Positions 28,969 to 30,757 of a stretch of DNA of 30,757 nucleotides are shown in pieces. Origin of the DNA: a virus. The stretch covers positions 1 to 30,757 of the IMG/VR virus record IMGVR_UViG_3300033153_007126; one strand, 5' to 3'. Each line of letters begins with the position of its first letter. The first letter of the stretch is position 1. Under the pieces are notes generated by a model. That model saw nothing but the letters and a program-made list of their open reading frames with translations. It ran no database searches and was not told where the DNA came from. The translations under genes and the position numbers were made by a program.

Positions 28969-30100
28969 AACAGCCGAAGATCTTATACAAAAACAACTCT
29001 TAATAAGTGTGATGTTGGAAAGAGTAAGACCTGTCTCTTTAGATGAGTTTGATAAGGTTATGAGCGAAGTTTTAGACGATACATTGTTAAGTATTGCTAA
29101 AGCTAAAAATCCTATGATTGTCAAAACACAAAGGCAAATACTAGCTGAGGTAACGAGACAATTAAAAGATATTTACGGTGATTTTCCTGAATGGATAAAA
29201 GTTGATGAAGAGTTTGCCTCTCAATTAGCTTATGAGTCAAGTGTTGCAAGTATGGAAAGTCAACCGAGTGTTATTAAGGCAGGTATTACAGCGATATCTT
29301 ACGACAGGTTAAACAAAGATACTATTGAGACATTACTAAGCCCTAATCGTCAATTAGGCAGTACAGGATTTACTCTTAATGATATGGTTAAAGATCTCCA
29401 AGATTATCAAACAAAAAGAACACGGCAAATTTTAGCTAAAGGGGTAACGGCAAAACAAACCCCACATGAGATAACAAGATCTGTTCAAAACTTATGGGGT
29501 GATGTTACAAAACACCGAGCCGATGCAGTAGTTAGAACAGCAATGATTGATGCTGCTAATGTAGGCAGACATCAAAGCGATAAAATATTTGATGAAGTTA
29601 TTATCGGTTATTTGTCTATGGCAGTTTTAGACAATAGAACTTCTAAAATTTGTATCCCTTTGCATTTAAAAAAATATATGCGAAAACCTAATCAAACAGC
29701 TTACGGATTATTAGAGTCAATTCCAGATAAACCACCAAGACACCCACGATGTAGATCATCACTTTTAAAGCTCACAAAAGACACTATGGAATTATTACAC
29801 GACACTGACAGAACAGCTACGATATGGGACAAAGATGACCGTATTCAGCACCGTGACGGCTCAACATCTATGCGATTAAGTGCTAAAGATGCAACACATA
29901 AAAGATTAAGAGCAGACTCAACATATCAAGAGTTTTACGACACTTTGACTATAAATCAACAAGCTTCTATTGTTGGGAGTAAGCGAAAAGTAGAGTTGAT
30001 GAGAAAAGGCAAATTATCTTTATCTGAAGTTTTAAAGACTCAGAGAACAGGACAGATAAGATATTTAACTAATGAAGAGATCTTAAAAATTGTCAAATAA
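28961..30100 (+). CDS. MuF-like head morphogenesis protein
   Basis: 379 residues. A long helical N-terminal part, then the MuF/SPP1 gp7 domain with RADAVVRTAMIDAANVGRHQ, YLSMAVLDNRTSKICIPLHL and the Cys/His motif PPRHPRCRSSLLKL. About 90 residues follow the domain (KDTMELLHDTDRTATIWDKD and beyond), which may be an effector-type or structural extension. It should assemble inside the procapsid beside the portal. Confidence 0.82.
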   Translation: MAKTAEDLIQKQLLISVMLERVRPVSLDEFDKVMSEVLDDTLLSIAKAKNPMIVKTQRQILAEVTRQLKDIYGDFPEWIKVDEEFASQLAYESSVASMESQPSVIKAGITAISYDRLNKDTIETLLSPNRQLGSTGFTLNDMVKDLQDYQTKRTRQILAKGVTAKQTPHEITRSVQNLWGDVTKHRADAVVRTAMIDAANVGRHQSDKIFDEVIIGYLSMAVLDNRTSKICIPLHLKKYMRKPNQTAYGLLESIPDKPPRHPRCRSSLLKLTKDTMELLHDTDRTATIWDKDDRIQHRDGSTSMRLSAKDATHKRLRADSTYQEFYDTLTINQQASIVGSKRKVELMRKGKLSLSEVLKTQRTGQIRYLTNEEILKIVK

Positions 30101-30263
30101 CTACAGCGAAATCTTACAAGCTCCGAAAGATGTTAAGCGATTAGAAAACTCAATAAATAAAACCATTGCAGATCTTAAAAAGCTTTACGAGATTAAAGGA
30201 CTTAAAATTGATATTAAGCCCGTGTTGGATGGTGGGGTTGTTAATTTGAAGTTAAGTTTTTAG
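30090..30263 (+). CDS. very small protein, unknown
   Basis: 57 residues from TTG 30090, overlapping the MuF gene end by 11 bases. SNNYSEILQAPKDVKRLENS followed by helix IADLKKLYEIKGLKIDIKPV. Convergent with and overlapping the minus-strand zinc-ribbon gene by 23 bases. No family recognised. Confidence 0.45.
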   Translation: MSNNYSEILQAPKDVKRLENSINKTIADLKKLYEIKGLKIDIKPVLDGGVVNLKLSF

Positions 30264-30462
30264 GATCTCCATCAAATATAAAAACATTAGGTCTTTTTTT
30301 AAATAGCTCAACAGGATCGTCTATTAAAATTTTACCTATTTTACCACCTAAACAATCTAAACAAACGAGTTTACTATAGTTTTGCAATCCTTTGACTCTT
30401 ATTTTAGTTGATACAGCTGCTTTAATTTCATTAAAACACAAATCACAGTATTTTATTACCAT
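30241..30462 (-). CDS. small zinc-ribbon protein, minus-strand cargo
   Basis: 73 residues. CDLC near the N-terminus and CLDC at about 34-37 give a two-pair zinc ribbon. The gene lies against the head operon, with its own SD (AAAGGA) and a hairpin leader, so it is a moron-like cargo gene. Function unknown; regulatory DNA or RNA binding is possible. Confidence 0.6.
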   Translation of the reverse strand: MVIKYCDLCFNEIKAAVSTKIRVKGLQNYSKLVCLDCLGGKIGKILIDDPVELFKKRPNVFIFDGDPKNLTSN

Positions 30463-30483
30463 TTCAAATCCTTTAATTTAAAA

Positions 30484-30530
30484 GAACCGATCCCACTTTC
30501 CTACATCCGTGTACTGATAGGATCGGCTTC
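30484..30530 (-). promoter_or_regulatory. hairpin leader of the zinc-ribbon gene
   Basis: GAA-CCGATCC (30484-30493) pairs with GGATCGG-C-TTC (30520-30530), 10 pairs with one bulge, a 26-base loop between. On the minus strand it lies between a possible -10 (TAATAT, complement of 30535-30540) and the gene start. Confidence 0.5.
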
Positions 30531-30588
30531 TCTGATATTAGTCACTTAGCTTATCTTTTCCAAAAAATGTTGGTTCTTTATTGGCTTG

Positions 30589-30757
30589 TTATGACTTAGT
30601 ACCAATATTGTAAATTTTATTAAGTTGATCTATTGGAACATTAATAAAATCAGCCCCACAGTCCAAACACTTACATAACAAAAATTCTTTATAGATTTCC
30701 ACTTCTTCCCCTTTGCTTTCATTGTTCATAAATTCTTCTATTTGAGGACATAAGTAG
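30589..30757 (-). CDS. C-terminal part of a Cys-rich small protein (partial)
   Basis: Open on the minus strand from the window edge to TAA (30589-30591), 55 residues visible: YLCPQIEEFMNNESKGEEVE, later LLCKCLDCGADFINVPIDQL. The C-x-C-x2-C-G cluster points to a zinc ribbon, second of two on this strand. Its start is outside the window. Confidence 0.5.
   Translation of the reverse strand, partial: YLCPQIEEFMNNESKGEEVEIYKEFLLCKCLDCGADFINVPIDQLNKIYNIGTKS

Noticed and set aside
1-30757. tRNA or rRNA genes, integrase, repressor, major capsid, lysin
   Set aside because: None was recognised by eye on either strand. Capsid and lysin genes probably lie outside the window; a tRNA scan was not possible.

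Overview
The window is a stretch of a tailed, siphovirus-like double-stranded DNA phage or prophage. It is strongly A+T-rich (an impression, not computed). The most telling host clue is the promoter style. Nine forward intergenic sites carry the extended -10 TGnTATAAT with no clear -35, which suits the sigma70 promoters of Campylobacterota (Sulfurimonas, Sulfurovum, Arcobacter and relatives). No host gene, tRNA, rRNA, integrase, repressor, CRISPR array or insertion sequence was seen. The major capsid protein, scaffold and endolysin are also absent, so the genome continues beyond both ends. Portal and MuF genes lie at the right end and neck/tail genes at the left. A circular or circularly permuted map would place the missing capsid genes between them.

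Layout. (1) 1-14.2 kb, rightward, is the tail module: neck and tail-completion genes, major tail tube protein, tail chaperones G and GT made by a -1 frameshift on GGGAAAG, tape measure, hub/tail-tip proteins, receptor-binding-type proteins and a tail-fibre chaperone-like protein. It is interrupted by cargo: a secreted-protein moron on the minus strand, an HNH-AP2 homing endonuclease, a 2.7-kb island between tail tube and tail chaperone (DNA methyltransferase, small membrane protein, HNH-like protein, small unknowns), and a minus-strand pair ending in a Ser/Arg/Gly hexamer-repeat protein. (2) 14.2-19.1 kb, leftward from a divergent promoter pair, holds small unknown genes, a YopX-like gene, two tandem paralogs, and the terminase module (TerS, TerL, DUF1064) with two GIY-YIG-type nuclease genes embedded. 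(3) 19.2-27.5 kb, rightward, is recombination and replication: a DUF1071 annealing protein, a DUF1367 protein, SSB, many small ORFs, a GIY-YIG nuclease behind a highly structured RNA-like segment, a replication initiator with lambda-like iterons inside its gene, its downstream partner, and zinc-finger proteins. (4) 27.5-30.1 kb is the start of the head module (DUF4055-type portal, MuF-type head protein). Two minus-strand zinc-ribbon genes follow at the right edge.

How the parts work together. The left and right early promoters at about 19.15 kb would drive replication/recombination and the leftward operon. Late structural genes each sit behind a TGnTATAAT site. Several of these sites are followed almost at once by a stem-loop leader.

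Two essential genes look interrupted. The tape measure has an in-frame TGA followed by 266 more open codons, and terL shifts frame exactly at its Walker A motif. These could be sequencing errors, decay of a prophage, or recoding. The best candidates for something undescribed are the 24.22-24.43 kb structured segment with mutually exclusive long stems, the 6.06-6.25 kb leader that can pair with a downstream ribosome binding site, and the duplicated-arm hairpin before the methyltransferase.
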